Positions 52,101-60,253 are shown, counted from the stretch's first letter. The stretch is DNA of 64,000 nucleotides from Gp6-AA40 sp035647075 (GCA_035647075.1 DASROF010000168.1:1-64000); one strand, 5' to 3'. A program made the numbers and translations. Notes: a model not told the origin generated them from the sequence alone.

Positions 52101-52528
52101 GTCCAGCACGTGGCGACGTTGCCAACCAGATCTTGGCTATCCTTCCTCACTGAGACGCCGTCGTTCAGATTGAGTTCGGTGCCGCGGAAGAACGCACGCG
52201 CCATGGACGGGTCCGCCGTGGTTGTGACCGTTTCCCAGATCAGTGTTGCCGAGACGATCTCCGCCTCCGTAGGTACGCCGCTGATGGCAATGCTGCCGGT
52301 CGACAACCCTTCGCTGTTCGGCGGATTCAATGCTTCGGTAAAGTCGACGGAACCGACCACATAATTGCCGGTCACGAGAAAACCACCGCCGTAATGCAGC
52401 GGGTCGACCGACGCGGCGTGGCTGCCGGTCTGCGCGAAAAGTAAGAGCAGGACGCTCACAAGCGCGAACCTCGATGCCAACCCGATCGAGGGGAATCGGA
52501 GAAGGGTCTGACCAGTACGTGATGCCAT
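49112..52528 (-). CDS. Large secreted metzincin-like protein with ALGLGD repeats and an Ig/cadherin-like C-terminus
   Basis: A 1138-aa exported protein with a signal peptide of about 39 residues. A DUF-like N-terminal half (Gly/Thr-rich, beta) precedes the zinc motif HELGHNVDLTH (His658, Glu659, His662, His668), with Asp665 where metzincins have Gly; a Met-turn-like SSMSYAFQ follows about 40 residues later. Residues 844-903 are ten perfect ALGLGD hexapeptides. After a linker with two cysteine pairs comes an FN3-like strand set, then a cadherin-like domain (about 1030-1138) with GVLSNDTDVDSPKSI and GSFTYTPKNGFTGTDTF. Calcium-binding DPDGTPLPN and DPNIDGGPPGDGIPDGIED stretches suggest thrombospondin-type-3-like calcium loops near residue 350. 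A surface or secreted peptidase is likely; the substrate is unknown. Confidence 0.82.
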   Translation of the reverse strand: MASRTGQTLLRFPSIGLASRFALVSVLLLLFAQTGSHAASVDPLHYGGGFLVTGNYVVGSVDFTEALNPPNSEGLSTGSIAISGVPTEAEIVSATLIWETVTTTADPSMARAFFRGTELNLNDGVSVRKDSQDLVGNVATCWTSGTPVTMWRYSADVLRLLPVRLDKDDHPTPKRLVNGSHEVKLPTRSGNQLPESAGATLVIVYRDSSQPLRKIVFYDGIHIQDSLTDTITQRVRGFYRSSSVAADKSAKITYLLGAGQPNSNERVFFNDGTNTQISPANPVQGTGTSSERTWAALTYNVTDYMTPDNNTVEGFGETATTTIDHSGGGGFDCLTAEGIIFSTAVADVDPNIDGGPPGDGIPDGIEDASSGLKDPDGTPLPNLNQMLANSSQRDLFIEFNAMKAEPNTPYGAVTDSLGHTHMPTPAMLKAIGDKFAAHGIYAHFDVGNIHDYHDLGVICGAGVETELVCDVERPDWDWIDNYRSTEADGYLVPSTLARGGEIIKEVWCTSAQASCQFPNYAGTVSWKLGFQVYRDFPVKDDGGELTYQELINPAMGAFNWDNGTHRVRFDHKRAGLFHYVLYAHSRGRPKSLFPCLVSGQPANYDVNGTSCTTNNPDFHIPSSAGGIADLPGGNVLVTLGAWDGFVGRPFVRASTTFHELGHNVDLTHGGVPVVWGNKTLTTPTATIVEPNCKPNYRSSMSYAFQVHGLLNNADELNLDYSGTKDADITETPSDLYLSSLSNYRPVWFAPFGSAIVGKLGVPQATRYCTGVKATLPTGVARVYTDLNTDFVDWNGNLAYGSASASQDSNFDAKTSETFKGFNDWESLRLNQIGAGVTVKVFGNALGLGDALGLGDALGLGDALGLGDALGLGDALGLGDALGLGDALGLGDALGLGDALGLGDAQELDVETARGAGPASPYALKVCIVGFAGCTAATAGSLEYHGRQSTWQVPSFGKVSEYQVYRKLASAITYPTTPIGTPSTAKYVDTEQLPDGTLNPTITFTYKTKAKFTDLTLSGDSKSVTIAAVNNAPTANPDPDYTTQRNKQLKVAALTGVLSNDTDVDSPKSILRAVLVAQPPSGNVVLETNGSFTYTPKNGFTGTDTFYYKVDDGLWDGDTSVRLSDFSDTVAVTITVTAK
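49820..49999 (-). repeat. Ten 18-bp tandem repeats encoding (ALGLGD)10
   Basis: The block is exactly 180 bp. All ten units encode ALGLGD, yet the DNA units differ from each other at synonymous positions. It lies within the metzincin-like gene. The flanking residues N and AQELD break the period at both ends. Confidence 0.95.
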
Positions 52529-52793
52529 GAATGTCCTCGGTCCGAAGCGCGGCCCGATACGGCGCGTGAAAGAGATTTAGATTGAAACTGAAGAAGCCGC
52601 TTGAAGTTTATGCCGGCCCGGGCCTGGATGCATCGTCTATTCGTGCTACGAGAAAGGACTGAAAGATGTCGACAATGACAATACGGCCATACCCAGCGCC
52701 AACGGTCTCCGAAGTCGCGCGTTCGGCAGACGTTGGTCGCCGGCAGAGGCGACGTGTAGCGGGAACCCCGGGTGGCGTGGAACGTGAGCGCGG
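52529..52793. other. Gap between two minus-strand secreted-protein genes
   Basis: These 265 bases lie between the starts and stops of two minus-strand genes. They probably carry the promoter of the metzincin-like gene in the A/T-richer part near 52570-52610. I see no clear -35/-10 pair, RNA gene or conserved repeat. A 63-codon plus-strand frame at 52666 is not convincing. Confidence 0.4.
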
Positions 52794-53546
52794 TCAGAAC
52801 GCGAGCGCGCCCTTGTACATCATCTCTTTTAGCTTGAACACCTTCTTGACCTTGTAACCGGCGATGACCATCGAGAGCTCGACGTCACCATCGGAAGCGG
52901 AAACCCCTTCGACCTTGGGATATTCGAGGACCATCGTTGCGGTGGTTCCATCGTCCTTGAATCCTCCTCCGCCAAAGCCGCCCCCACCGAATCCACCGCC
53001 GCGTTGCGCAACCGGAACGATTGGAACACCTGCCGACGCCTGCGGGCGCGGTTCCGGACCGCGTGCGGGTGGAGGCGGGACTTCCTTGCCGTCCTTGTCC
53101 AGGAGCTGCACGGCGCCGTTGACGGCCATCAGGTCTTGCCCTTTGACCCTCAGCATCGACCCCTGAGCGCTCTTGGTGAGCTGCATACGGTAGAACTGCG
53201 GGATTTTGGAAATCGCGAACGCATAGCGCGGATAAGGCGCCGCGAGGTTCGCCTCCAGGTCCGGCGACGCGGGGACACCGGCAGCAAGCTGCTGGCGTGC
53301 GACCGCCCGGCGGATTGGCTCGGCGCTTCGAACGCTGACGATCAGCTTCAAATCTATCGGACCGAGGTTCGCGCCCTCCCGTTCATGCGTGATCGTCGCC
53401 TTGCCTGCCCACGGCGACTCGGTCAGCAGCTTTTCCACGTCCTTGTCGGACCACTCGGTGTACGGCTTGGTCTCCCAGACGGCTGCGGCCGACGCGACAG
53501 CCGCGATGAGCGACCAGGTGATGAGGAGCACTTTGAAAGTCTTCAT
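52794..53546 (-). CDS. Exported Gly-rich hypothetical protein, GWxTD-like
   Basis: A 250-aa protein with signal peptide (about 1-21, ending ASAAA). The mature start VWETKPYTEWSDKDVEKLLTESPWAGKA is a pattern I associate with acidobacterial exported proteins of unknown role. Three GGGF units occur near residue 190 (GGGFGGGGFGGGGF), separating two beta-rich parts. ATG 53546 is chosen because the signal sequence starts there. It precedes the metzincin-like gene on the same strand by 265 bp and follows ilvD by 19 bp, so readthrough from the ilv operon is possible. Confidence 0.7.
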   Translation of the reverse strand: MKTFKVLLITWSLIAAVASAAAVWETKPYTEWSDKDVEKLLTESPWAGKATITHEREGANLGPIDLKLIVSVRSAEPIRRAVARQQLAAGVPASPDLEANLAAPYPRYAFAISKIPQFYRMQLTKSAQGSMLRVKGQDLMAVNGAVQLLDKDGKEVPPPPARGPEPRPQASAGVPIVPVAQRGGGFGGGGFGGGGFKDDGTTATMVLEYPKVEGVSASDGDVELSMVIAGYKVKKVFKLKEMMYKGALAF

Positions 53547-53565
53547 GATGTCGTTCACCACTGCG

Positions 53566-55233
53566 TCAATCCGTGACGCATCCCTCCGATGCCGATTTCA
53601 CCAGTCGCACGTATTTGCCCAGGACACCGTTCGCCGCCTTGCGCGGAGGTTCATTCCATGCCTGACGCCGTGCCGAGAGCTCGGCATCAGAAACCTCGAC
53701 GCGCAGTTCGCAGGCGATCGAGTCGATGACGATCCGGTCACCGTCGCGAACCAGCGCGATCGGGCCGCCGTCCTGAGCTTCCGGGGTGATGTGTCCAATA
53801 ATAAACCCGTGGGAGCCGCCGGAGAACCGTCCGTCGGTCAGCAGTGCCACATCGGCGCCGAGACCCGCGCCCATGATCGCTGAGGTGGGCGTCAGCATCT
53901 CCGGCATGCCCGGACCACCTTTCGGCCCTTCGTACCGGATCACGATCACCTGGCCTTTCGCGATCTCGCCACGCTCGAGGCCTGCGAGCATCGACTCCTC
54001 GGAATCGAATACCTTCGCGGTACCCTCGAACCGCTCGCCCTCCTTGCCGGTGATCTTCGCCACAGCGCCATCCGGTGCGAGGTTGCCGAAGAGGATTCGG
54101 ATGTGACCGCGCGGGAGGACCGGCGCTTCGATTGGCTGGATGATCTGCTGACCGCTCGTCAGCGGAGCGGCGTCGGACAGATTGTCCGCGAGCGTCTTGC
54201 CGGTCACGGTGAGACAGTCGCCGTGCAGGAATCCGCGCTCAAGGAGGTATTTCATCACCGCCGGCGTGCCGCCCACCGCATGGAGATCCTCCTGCACAAA
54301 CTTGCCGCTCGGCTTCAGATCCGCCAGCAGCGGCACACGGTCGCTGGCATGCTGGAAATCCTGAAGCGCGAGCGGAATTTCCGCGGCCCTGGCGATCGCG
54401 AGCAGGTGCAGAACGGCGTTCGTCGAGCCGCCGACCGCCATGATCATCGTCAACGCGTTCTCGAACGACTGGCGGGTCAGGATGTCGCGCGGCTTCAGAT
54501 CCCGTTCGAGCAGGACGCGGACCGCCGCTCCGGCACGGCGACACTCGTCCGCCTTGCCCGCGTCCTCGGCGGGAAGCGATGAGCTATATGGAAGGGACAG
54601 ACCAAGCGCTTCGATTGCAACCGCCATCGTGTTCGCGGTGTACATGCCGCCACACGCGCCGGCCCCGGGACACGAATGTCGGACGATCTCGAGACGCTGT
54701 TCGTCCGTGATGGTGCCGGCGAGATATTCCCCATAGGACTGGAACGCCGAGATGATGTCGCGGGGTTTCCCGAGCGCCGATCCGGCGCGAATCGTTCCGC
54801 CGTACACCATGAGCGACGGACGATTGAGTCGGGCCATCGCGATGACGCTGCCCGGCATGTTCTTGTCGCAGCCGGGAACAGTGATTAACGCGTCGTACCA
54901 CTGCGCCCCCATGACCGTTTCGATGGAGTCGGCAATCAGATCACGCGACGGCAGTGAATAGCTCATGCCGTCGGTTCCCATCGACAGCCCGTCGCTGACT
55001 CCGATGGTGTTGAAGCGCAGCCCGACGAGTCCGGACGCCTGGACGCCCTCTTTGACGTGGGCTGCCAGGCGATCGAGGTGCATGTTGCACGTGTTGCCCT
55101 CGTACCACATGCTGCAGATGCCGACCTGCGGCTTCTGCAGGTCGGCGTCGGTCAGGCCGATGCCGTAGAGCATCGCCTGTGACGCGCCCTGACTCCGGGG
55201 CTGCGTGACGCGGGAGGAGTATTTGTTGAGCAC
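53566..55233 (-). CDS. ilvD: Dihydroxy-acid dehydratase
   Basis: A 555-aa Fe-S enzyme making 2-oxo acids for valine and isoleucine. Cluster and active-site motifs are PGCDKNMPG and SCPGAGACGGMYTANTM; the C-terminal TDGRFSGGSHGFIIGHITPEA is diagnostic. The GTG start 55233 overlaps the ilvC stop by one base (TAGTG), showing coupling. A longer open frame reaching 55383 lies inside ilvC and is not used. It is the last gene of the ilvB-N-C-D operon. Confidence 0.96.
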   Translation of the reverse strand: MLNKYSSRVTQPRSQGASQAMLYGIGLTDADLQKPQVGICSMWYEGNTCNMHLDRLAAHVKEGVQASGLVGLRFNTIGVSDGLSMGTDGMSYSLPSRDLIADSIETVMGAQWYDALITVPGCDKNMPGSVIAMARLNRPSLMVYGGTIRAGSALGKPRDIISAFQSYGEYLAGTITDEQRLEIVRHSCPGAGACGGMYTANTMAVAIEALGLSLPYSSSLPAEDAGKADECRRAGAAVRVLLERDLKPRDILTRQSFENALTMIMAVGGSTNAVLHLLAIARAAEIPLALQDFQHASDRVPLLADLKPSGKFVQEDLHAVGGTPAVMKYLLERGFLHGDCLTVTGKTLADNLSDAAPLTSGQQIIQPIEAPVLPRGHIRILFGNLAPDGAVAKITGKEGERFEGTAKVFDSEESMLAGLERGEIAKGQVIVIRYEGPKGGPGMPEMLTPTSAIMGAGLGADVALLTDGRFSGGSHGFIIGHITPEAQDGGPIALVRDGDRIVIDSIACELRVEVSDAELSARRQAWNEPPRKAANGVLGKYVRLVKSASEGCVTD

Positions 55234-56252
55234 TACACGATTGCCGGCTGCGGCAGCTGCACGGGATCGAGGAACGGCATCATGTTGCGCAGCTTCGCGC
55301 CAACGACTTCGATCGGATGGTTCCGATCGGCCTCGCGCAGCTTCTTGAAGTTCGGCTGCCCTGCCTCGTTCTCCGCGATCCATTTCTTCGCGAATTCGCC
55401 TGACTGGATTTCCTTGAGCAACTGCTTCATCGTCGCCTTGGTCTCAGCAGTGACGATCCGCGATCCCGCCATGTAGTCGCCGTATTCCGCAGTGTCGCTG
55501 ATCGAGTAGCGCATGTACTGCAGTCCGCCGCGATACATCAGATCGACAATGAGTTTCAGCTCGTGCAGGCATTCGAAGTACGCGATCTCCGGCTGATACC
55601 CCGCCTCGATAAGGGTTTCGAAGGCCGCCTTGACGAGCGCGCTGGTGCCGCCGCACAGGACGGCCTGCTCGCCGAACAGATCGGTTTCAGTCTCCTCGGC
55701 GAAGGTGGTCTCGATGACGCCGGCCCGGGTGCAGCCGATGCCGCGGGCATACGACAGCGCAGTGGCACGTCCTTTTCCGCTCACGTCCTGATAGACCGCA
55801 AGCAGCCCCGGCGTGCCGGCACCTTCCTTGAACACCTCACGGACGCGATGGCCTGGCGCTTTGGGGGCCACCATTGTCACATCGACGTCCTTCGGCGGAA
55901 CGATCCAGTTGAAGCGAATCGCAAAGCCGTGCGCGAACATCAGCATTTTCCCCGCGCTCAGGTGTTGCTCGATGTCCGACTTGTAGACACGCGCCTGGTG
56001 CTGATCGGGAATGAGCACCATGATGACGTCGGCCCACTTCGACGCGTCCGCGACGGAGAGCACCTTCAGGCCGGCGCTCTTCGCTTTCTCTGCCGACTTG
56101 CTGCCGCTCTGCAGGCCGACGACAACGTCGACGCCGCTGTCCTGAAGGTTCAGCGCATGGGCATGCCCCTGGGAGCCGTAGCCAATGACGGCTACCTTAC
56201 GCTGCCGAATCAGCTCGAGGTCGGCGTCGCGGTCGTAAAACATCGTTGCCAT
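55233..56252 (-). CDS. ilvC: Ketol-acid reductoisomerase (class I)
   Basis: A 339-aa NADPH- and Mg-dependent enzyme converting acetolactate to dihydroxyisovalerate. The dinucleotide fold VIGYGSQGHAHALNL is near residue 21, and Gln-Ser-Gly-Ser-Lys-Ser in VGLQSGSKSAEKAK is the NADPH-phosphate loop. Metal ligands lie in ETDLFGEQAVLCGG and in the ECLHELKLIVDLMYRGG helix. It has the short class I knotted C-terminal domain. It is followed by ilvD with a one-base overlap and preceded by a repeat-containing gap after ilvN. Confidence 0.97.
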   Translation of the reverse strand: MATMFYDRDADLELIRQRKVAVIGYGSQGHAHALNLQDSGVDVVVGLQSGSKSAEKAKSAGLKVLSVADASKWADVIMVLIPDQHQARVYKSDIEQHLSAGKMLMFAHGFAIRFNWIVPPKDVDVTMVAPKAPGHRVREVFKEGAGTPGLLAVYQDVSGKGRATALSYARGIGCTRAGVIETTFAEETETDLFGEQAVLCGGTSALVKAAFETLIEAGYQPEIAYFECLHELKLIVDLMYRGGLQYMRYSISDTAEYGDYMAGSRIVTAETKATMKQLLKEIQSGEFAKKWIAENEAGQPNFKKLREADRNHPIEVVGAKLRNMMPFLDPVQLPQPAIV

Positions 56253-56276
56253 TACTGTGTGCGCTCCTTTAGGGAA

Positions 56277-56414
56277 ACGGAGGGGACGGAGGGGAACGGT
56301 TTAGAGGAGGCACGCAGAGAACGGAGACGAACGGAGTTCAATTCTGGAAAAAGACCCCGCTGACCTTCGTTACCTCCGTTCCTCCTGTGAAGCCGTTATC
56401 TCCGTCTCCTCTGG
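56277..56414. repeat. Long imperfect palindrome between ilvN and ilvC with repeated GGAACGGA-type arms
   Basis: The 174-bp gap holds a purine-rich left arm with repeated ACGGAGG/AACGGAG units (about 56277-56336) and a pyrimidine-rich right arm with CTCCGTTCCTCC and TATCTCCGTCTCCTCT (about 56364-56414). The two can pair over much of their length. It sits within the ilv operon, so it may tune ilvC relative to ilvN. Confidence 0.6.
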
Positions 56415-56426
56415 TATCTCACAAAA

Positions 56427-56930
56427 CTACGAATACTGCGCCGTGGATAACGCGGTGTCGCCGCGGCGCATCGCCACCTGGCCGGTCCGGACCATCTCGA
56501 CGATGCCGAGTGGCTCGAGACGGGCGATGACGGCGTCGACGTGCGGCGGCTCGCCCGTGATCTCGAGCGTCATCGTCTGTTCGCCTGAGTCCACGATGTG
56601 GGCTCGCGTTTCGTCGACCACGCGCAGGATCTGACCACGGTCGTGCCCGCCGACGGCGACTTTGACGAGCGCCAGGTCCCGGGCGACAGCCGGCACGTCG
56701 CGTAAATCCTCGACCTCGAGCACGTTCACGAGCTTGTACAGGTAGGCCATGACGCGGTCGACGTTGACCTGATCGCTGTCCAGGGCGATCGTCATCCGCG
56801 AGACACCGGCGACATCAGTGCGGCCAACGGTCAGCGACTCGATGTTGAACGCGCGGCGGCGGAATACCAGCGCGACGCGGTTGAGGACGCCGGGCTTGTC
56901 TTCGACGAGAGCGACTAACGTATGAAGCAT
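56427..56930 (-). CDS. ilvN: Acetolactate synthase small regulatory subunit
   Basis: A 167-aa subunit that enhances and gives valine feedback control to IlvB. The N-terminal ACT domain starts MLHTLVALVEDKPGVLNRVA with FNIESLTVGRT; the second ACT-like half follows. ATG 56930 gives the standard start; the open frame extends upstream into a repeat element and is not used. It is downstream of ilvB with a 77-bp repeat-containing gap. Confidence 0.95.
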   Translation of the reverse strand: MLHTLVALVEDKPGVLNRVALVFRRRAFNIESLTVGRTDVAGVSRMTIALDSDQVNVDRVMAYLYKLVNVLEVEDLRDVPAVARDLALVKVAVGGHDRGQILRVVDETRAHIVDSGEQTMTLEITGEPPHVDAVIARLEPLGIVEMVRTGQVAMRRGDTALSTAQYS

Positions 56931-56931
56931 G

Positions 56932-57005
56932 CAAACTCCCAACTTCCAACACCCAAGTCCCAACTGCCCGCTTCTTGGGAGTCGGAAATTGGGGATTGGG
57001 AGTTG
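56932..57005. repeat. Hairpin element with tandem CCCAACTT-type arms between ilvB and ilvN
   Basis: The left arm (about 56932-56964) is built from ACTCCCA/ACTTCCA/ACACCCA heptad-like units and the right arm (about 56974-57005) from the complementary TTGGGAGT/TTGGGGATTGGGAG. The element nearly fills the ilvB-ilvN gap. It is different in sequence from, but similar in plan to, the elements at 30841 and 56277. Confidence 0.65.
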
Positions 57006-57007
57006 AA

Positions 57008-58732
57008 CTACATCTGGTCGGCGGCCGTTTCCACCAGGACCGATTCTTTCGGCCGGCGGATCATCGCGTCGAGGTCATTGCCAGCGGGGACCATCGGGTA
57101 CACGCTGTCTTCCTGCTCGACCCGGAAGTCGATCAGCACCGTTCCTTCAGCCGCGCGTGCCCGTGCGACGACGTCGGCAACCTCAGGACGCTTCTCCGCG
57201 CGGAGACCCACGAGGCCGTGCGCCTCGGCGAGCTTGACGAAGTCCGGGCTGCGCAGCGGCGTGGCGGCATAACGACGTTCGTAGAAGAACTCCTGCCACT
57301 GACGGACCATCCCGAGGTAGCCGTTATTGATGACGGCGACGTTGACCTTGACATTCTCCTGCGCCGCCGTTGACAGCTCGGCGGCCGTCATCTGAAAGCC
57401 GCCGTCACCGACGATGGCCCAGACCTCTGCGTCCGGTTTCGCGAGCTTCGCGCCGATTGCCGCCGGCAGTCCGAAGCCCATCGTTCCGAGCCCGCCCGAC
57501 GTAATCAGCGTCCGTGGCTCCTCGTGGTGGTAATACTGCGCTTCCCACATCTGGTGCTGCCCCACATCGGTGCAGACGATGGCCTTCCCGTCCGTCAGGC
57601 GCCAGATGTCGTTGATGACGTGAGCGGCATACAGATGCCCGTTATCCGGCAGCGTCTGAATGTCGCGGACGGCAGCATCGCCCTTCATCGACTCGATGTA
57701 TTTGATCCACGGCGCGTGGTCCTTCGGCGCCACGGCGTCCATCAGGTCCTTCAGCGCGTCGCGAAGGTCGGCGACGATTGCCGCGTCGGCCTTCACGTTC
57801 TTGTTCATCTCCGACGGGTCAATGTCGATGTGAATCTTCTTCGCGTTGACGGCATAGGTCTTCAGGTTGCCGGTGACGCGGTCGTCGAAACGCATCCCGA
57901 AGGCCAGCAGGAGATCCGCTTCCTGAATCGCGTGATTGACCCATGCTTCACCGTGCATGCCCATCATGCCGATGTTCAGCGGGTGACTCGCCGGAAACGA
58001 GCCGATACCGAGGAGCGTCAGCGCCACAGGTGCGTTGATCTGTTCGGCGAACTTCCGCACCTCCGCCATCGCGCCGCTCTGCAGGATGCCCTGCCCGGCG
58101 AGGATCACCGGCTTCTTGGCGTTCTTGATCAGATCGACGGCCTTGGCGAGGTCACCTTTCGACACCGCCAGCTTCGGACGGTAGCCGCGCATCGTCACCG
58201 GCCGTGGATCCCACGCCCAGTCCATCTTCGACTGCTGCGCATCCTTGGTGATGTCCACGAGCACCGGCCCGGGCCGTCCCGACTTGGCGAGGAGGAAGGC
58301 CTCCTTCATCGCCGGCATGATGTCTTCAATGCGCGTCACGAGGTAACTGTGCTTCGTGATCGGCAGCGTGATCCCGGTGATGTCGGTCTCCTGAAAGGCG
58401 TCGTAGCCGATCAACTTGCTCGGCACCTGCCCTGTGATGCACACCATCGGGACTGAGTCCATCATGGCCGTGGCGATGCCTGTGACCAGATTTGTTGCGC
58501 CAGGCCCCGAAGTCGCAATCGCGACGCCGACACCGCCGCCGGCGCGCGCGTAACCATCGGCCATGTGAGTCGCGCCCTGCTCATGGCGGACAAGGACGTG
58601 CCGAACCGGGTAATCCAGCATCGCGTCGTAGGCGGGCAGGATGGCTCCGCCCGGATACCCGAAAACGGTGTTTACCCCTTCATGAACAAGGCATTCCCAA
58701 ATGATCTGCGCGCCCGTACGTTGGCTTGGCAT
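57008..58732 (-). CDS. ilvB: Acetolactate synthase large subunit
   Basis: A 574-aa thiamine-diphosphate enzyme that condenses pyruvates to acetolactate, or pyruvate with 2-oxobutyrate. The catalytic Glu lies in RHEQGATHMADGYARA, the FAD region near RFDDRVTGN, and the TPP/Mg motif is GDGGFQM...NNGYLGMVRQWQ. ATG 58732 is preferred; a GTG 21 bases upstream is in frame. It opens the ilvB-ilvN-ilvC-ilvD operon. No T-box or leader peptide rich in Ile, Leu or Val was found upstream. Confidence 0.96.
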   Translation of the reverse strand: MPSQRTGAQIIWECLVHEGVNTVFGYPGGAILPAYDAMLDYPVRHVLVRHEQGATHMADGYARAGGGVGVAIATSGPGATNLVTGIATAMMDSVPMVCITGQVPSKLIGYDAFQETDITGITLPITKHSYLVTRIEDIMPAMKEAFLLAKSGRPGPVLVDITKDAQQSKMDWAWDPRPVTMRGYRPKLAVSKGDLAKAVDLIKNAKKPVILAGQGILQSGAMAEVRKFAEQINAPVALTLLGIGSFPASHPLNIGMMGMHGEAWVNHAIQEADLLLAFGMRFDDRVTGNLKTYAVNAKKIHIDIDPSEMNKNVKADAAIVADLRDALKDLMDAVAPKDHAPWIKYIESMKGDAAVRDIQTLPDNGHLYAAHVINDIWRLTDGKAIVCTDVGQHQMWEAQYYHHEEPRTLITSGGLGTMGFGLPAAIGAKLAKPDAEVWAIVGDGGFQMTAAELSTAAQENVKVNVAVINNGYLGMVRQWQEFFYERRYAATPLRSPDFVKLAEAHGLVGLRAEKRPEVADVVARARAAEGTVLIDFRVEQEDSVYPMVPAGNDLDAMIRRPKESVLVETAADQM

Positions 58733-58770
58733 GTTGTCCAGTCTGCCCTGCACAGCTTGTATCAGTCAAA

Positions 58771-58798
58771 TTGATAGTTGTTCAGACACAATAAGCAA
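58771..58798 (-). promoter_or_regulatory. Possible promoter of the ilv operon
   Basis: On the minus strand TTGCTT (58798-58793) and TATCAA (58776-58771) are spaced by 16 bases, 38 bp upstream of the ilvB start. The surrounding stretch is the most A/T-rich in this region. Match is modest. Confidence 0.3.
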
Positions 58799-58871
58799 TA
58801 TTGATTAGGTCCGCAACCCAACCCAGGGCTGGACCAATCCTTGAACTATGCCCTCAATCGAGGTGGACCAG

Positions 58872-59738
58872 ATGAAGATTCAGTGGATGGCCGTTGGAGT
58901 AATCACCGCAGCGTTCGCGGCGGGCTGCGGCGGGAAGGGAACCGAGAATTCGCAGAATAACCCGCAAACTGACGCAACCACCGTGGCTGTGCCTCAGGAA
59001 CCGGGCACACCGGCGAATCTCCAGCCCGCGCCAGCGGACCAGCCGGCGGTGTCCTCCAACAGGGACGTAGCGTCGCGGCGGCCAAACAACTCGGCGGTCG
59101 GGACAACCAGCCGTCCGCGCACCACAACGCAGCCGCTTCGCGACGAGCGCCCCGTTGATCCCATTCCTTCCAACGCGTCGCGAGCCGCGGCAGCAGCTGC
59201 TCCGCGTCCAACGCCCGTTGTGCGCATCGTGACGATTCCAGCAGGCACCGCGCTGCCGCTCGAATTGACGACGGCGGTGTCGAGCGAGACCGCGCAGGTC
59301 GAAGCGCCTGTGAGTGCACGACTTCGACGCGCTGTCACCGTGGACGGCGAGACGATTCTGCCGGCAGGCTCCGTCGTGCACGGAGAAGTCAGCGAGGTCG
59401 ATCGTGCTGGCCGCGTGCAGGGACGTTCCCGGCTCGGTTTGCGATTCACGTCAGTTGTCATCGACGGACGTCGTGAATCGTTGCGCACCAATCCGATCAG
59501 CTTCGAAGGTGAAGCGTCGAAGGGCCAGGACGCGACGAAGATCGGCGCGGGCGCCGGTATCGGCGCGGCGCTTGGCGGAATCCTCGGCGGCGGATCCGGC
59601 GCGGCCAAGGGTGCCGTCATCGGCGGTGCCGCCGGTACGGGTGCCGTTCTCGCGACGCGAGGCAAGGACGTTGAACTTGCCGCGGGCTCTGAGCTGAATC
59701 CCACGCTGGCGAGCGGCGTCGATGTCGAAGTGAAGTAG
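58872..59738 (+). CDS. Lipoprotein with proline/threonine-rich linker and C-terminal glycine zipper
   Basis: A 288-aa lipoprotein; the lipobox is FAAGC (Cys around residue 18). A low-complexity linker rich in Pro, Thr, Gln and Arg runs to about 120. A beta domain follows (VRIVTIPAGTALPLELTTAV ... GEVSEVDRAGRVQGRSRLGL), resembling a conjugal TrbI/VirB10-like or DUF-type barrel by its GTxLxLxL pattern. A glycine-zipper segment GAGAGIGAALGGILGGGSG near residue 225 suggests outer-membrane insertion. ATG 58872 is preferred over ATG 58848 because the hydrophobic N-terminus and GAGGTGG ribosome site are there. An intrinsic terminator follows. Confidence 0.75.
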   Translation: MKIQWMAVGVITAAFAAGCGGKGTENSQNNPQTDATTVAVPQEPGTPANLQPAPADQPAVSSNRDVASRRPNNSAVGTTSRPRTTTQPLRDERPVDPIPSNASRAAAAAAPRPTPVVRIVTIPAGTALPLELTTAVSSETAQVEAPVSARLRRAVTVDGETILPAGSVVHGEVSEVDRAGRVQGRSRLGLRFTSVVIDGRRESLRTNPISFEGEASKGQDATKIGAGAGIGAALGGILGGGSGAAKGAVIGGAAGTGAVLATRGKDVELAAGSELNPTLASGVDVEVK

Positions 59739-59770
59739 GGTCCGACATCCGGAATCCGGAATCCGAAAAG

Positions 59771-59800
59771 GGCCGACGTCACTCGTCGGCCTTTTTTTTT
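59771..59800 (+). terminator. Intrinsic terminator
   Basis: An 8-bp GC-rich stem (59771-59778 with 59784-59791), five-base loop and a run of nine T (59792-59800). It ends the glycine-zipper lipoprotein transcript. On the minus strand the stem is followed by CTTTT and may also serve the convergent DoxX gene, whose stop codon uses the end of the T-run. Confidence 0.92.
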
Positions 59801-60215
59801 ACGCGGCGAAGATTCGACTGGTCCGTGCTCCGGCGACGGCTTTCGTGGTGGCCAGCACTTCCAGGCCGCGGGCAAGCGTGAACGCAGCCACCGACATCAC
59901 CACATCGCGCACGGCCACATCGAAGTGTCCGCCGAGCGTCAGGTTCGCCGCGACGAGCAGCAGCCACGCACTGGCCACGTAGGCGCCAAGACGTGGCGCC
60001 AGGCCGAGAATCGCTGCCCCCACCGCAATCTCGATCAGCCCGACAATGCCCATGAACGTCTGGACCGAGACCGGCAGGAGCGCCGCGGCAGTCGGACTGA
60101 CATAGCTGCCCCAGTCGGCGAGCAGGTTAAAGAACTTGTCGAAGCCAGCCAGCGCTGCCGTCAAGCCGAGTGTTACGTGCAGAATCCGAAAAGGAGTTTC
60201 AAGCCGCTTATCCAT
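59799..60215 (-). CDS. DoxX-family integral membrane protein
   Basis: A 138-aa protein with four membrane helices. The N-terminal FRILHVTLGLTAALAGFDKF and the GIVGLIEIAVGAAILGL helix are typical DoxX/DoxD-like features. The family includes thiosulfate:quinone oxidoreductase subunits and many uncharacterised members. It is convergent with the lipoprotein gene, sharing the terminator region, and divergent from the sigma factor gene. Confidence 0.82.
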   Translation of the reverse strand: MDKRLETPFRILHVTLGLTAALAGFDKFFNLLADWGSYVSPTAAALLPVSVQTFMGIVGLIEIAVGAAILGLAPRLGAYVASAWLLLVAANLTLGGHFDVAVRDVVMSVAAFTLARGLEVLATTKAVAGARTSRIFAA

Positions 60216-60253
60216 CGATTGCCCTCCACGGAATGGAGTCGCGAGCTGCCGAG

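Noticed and set aside
52666..52857. 63-codon plus-strand frame with weak ribosome site
   Set aside because: It overlaps the 3' end of the convergent Gly-rich gene, and the translation is low in complexity with no conserved feature.
58741..58871. T-box or leader-peptide attenuator before ilvB
   Set aside because: No specifier hairpin, T-box motif or run of Ile/Leu/Val codons was found in the gap.
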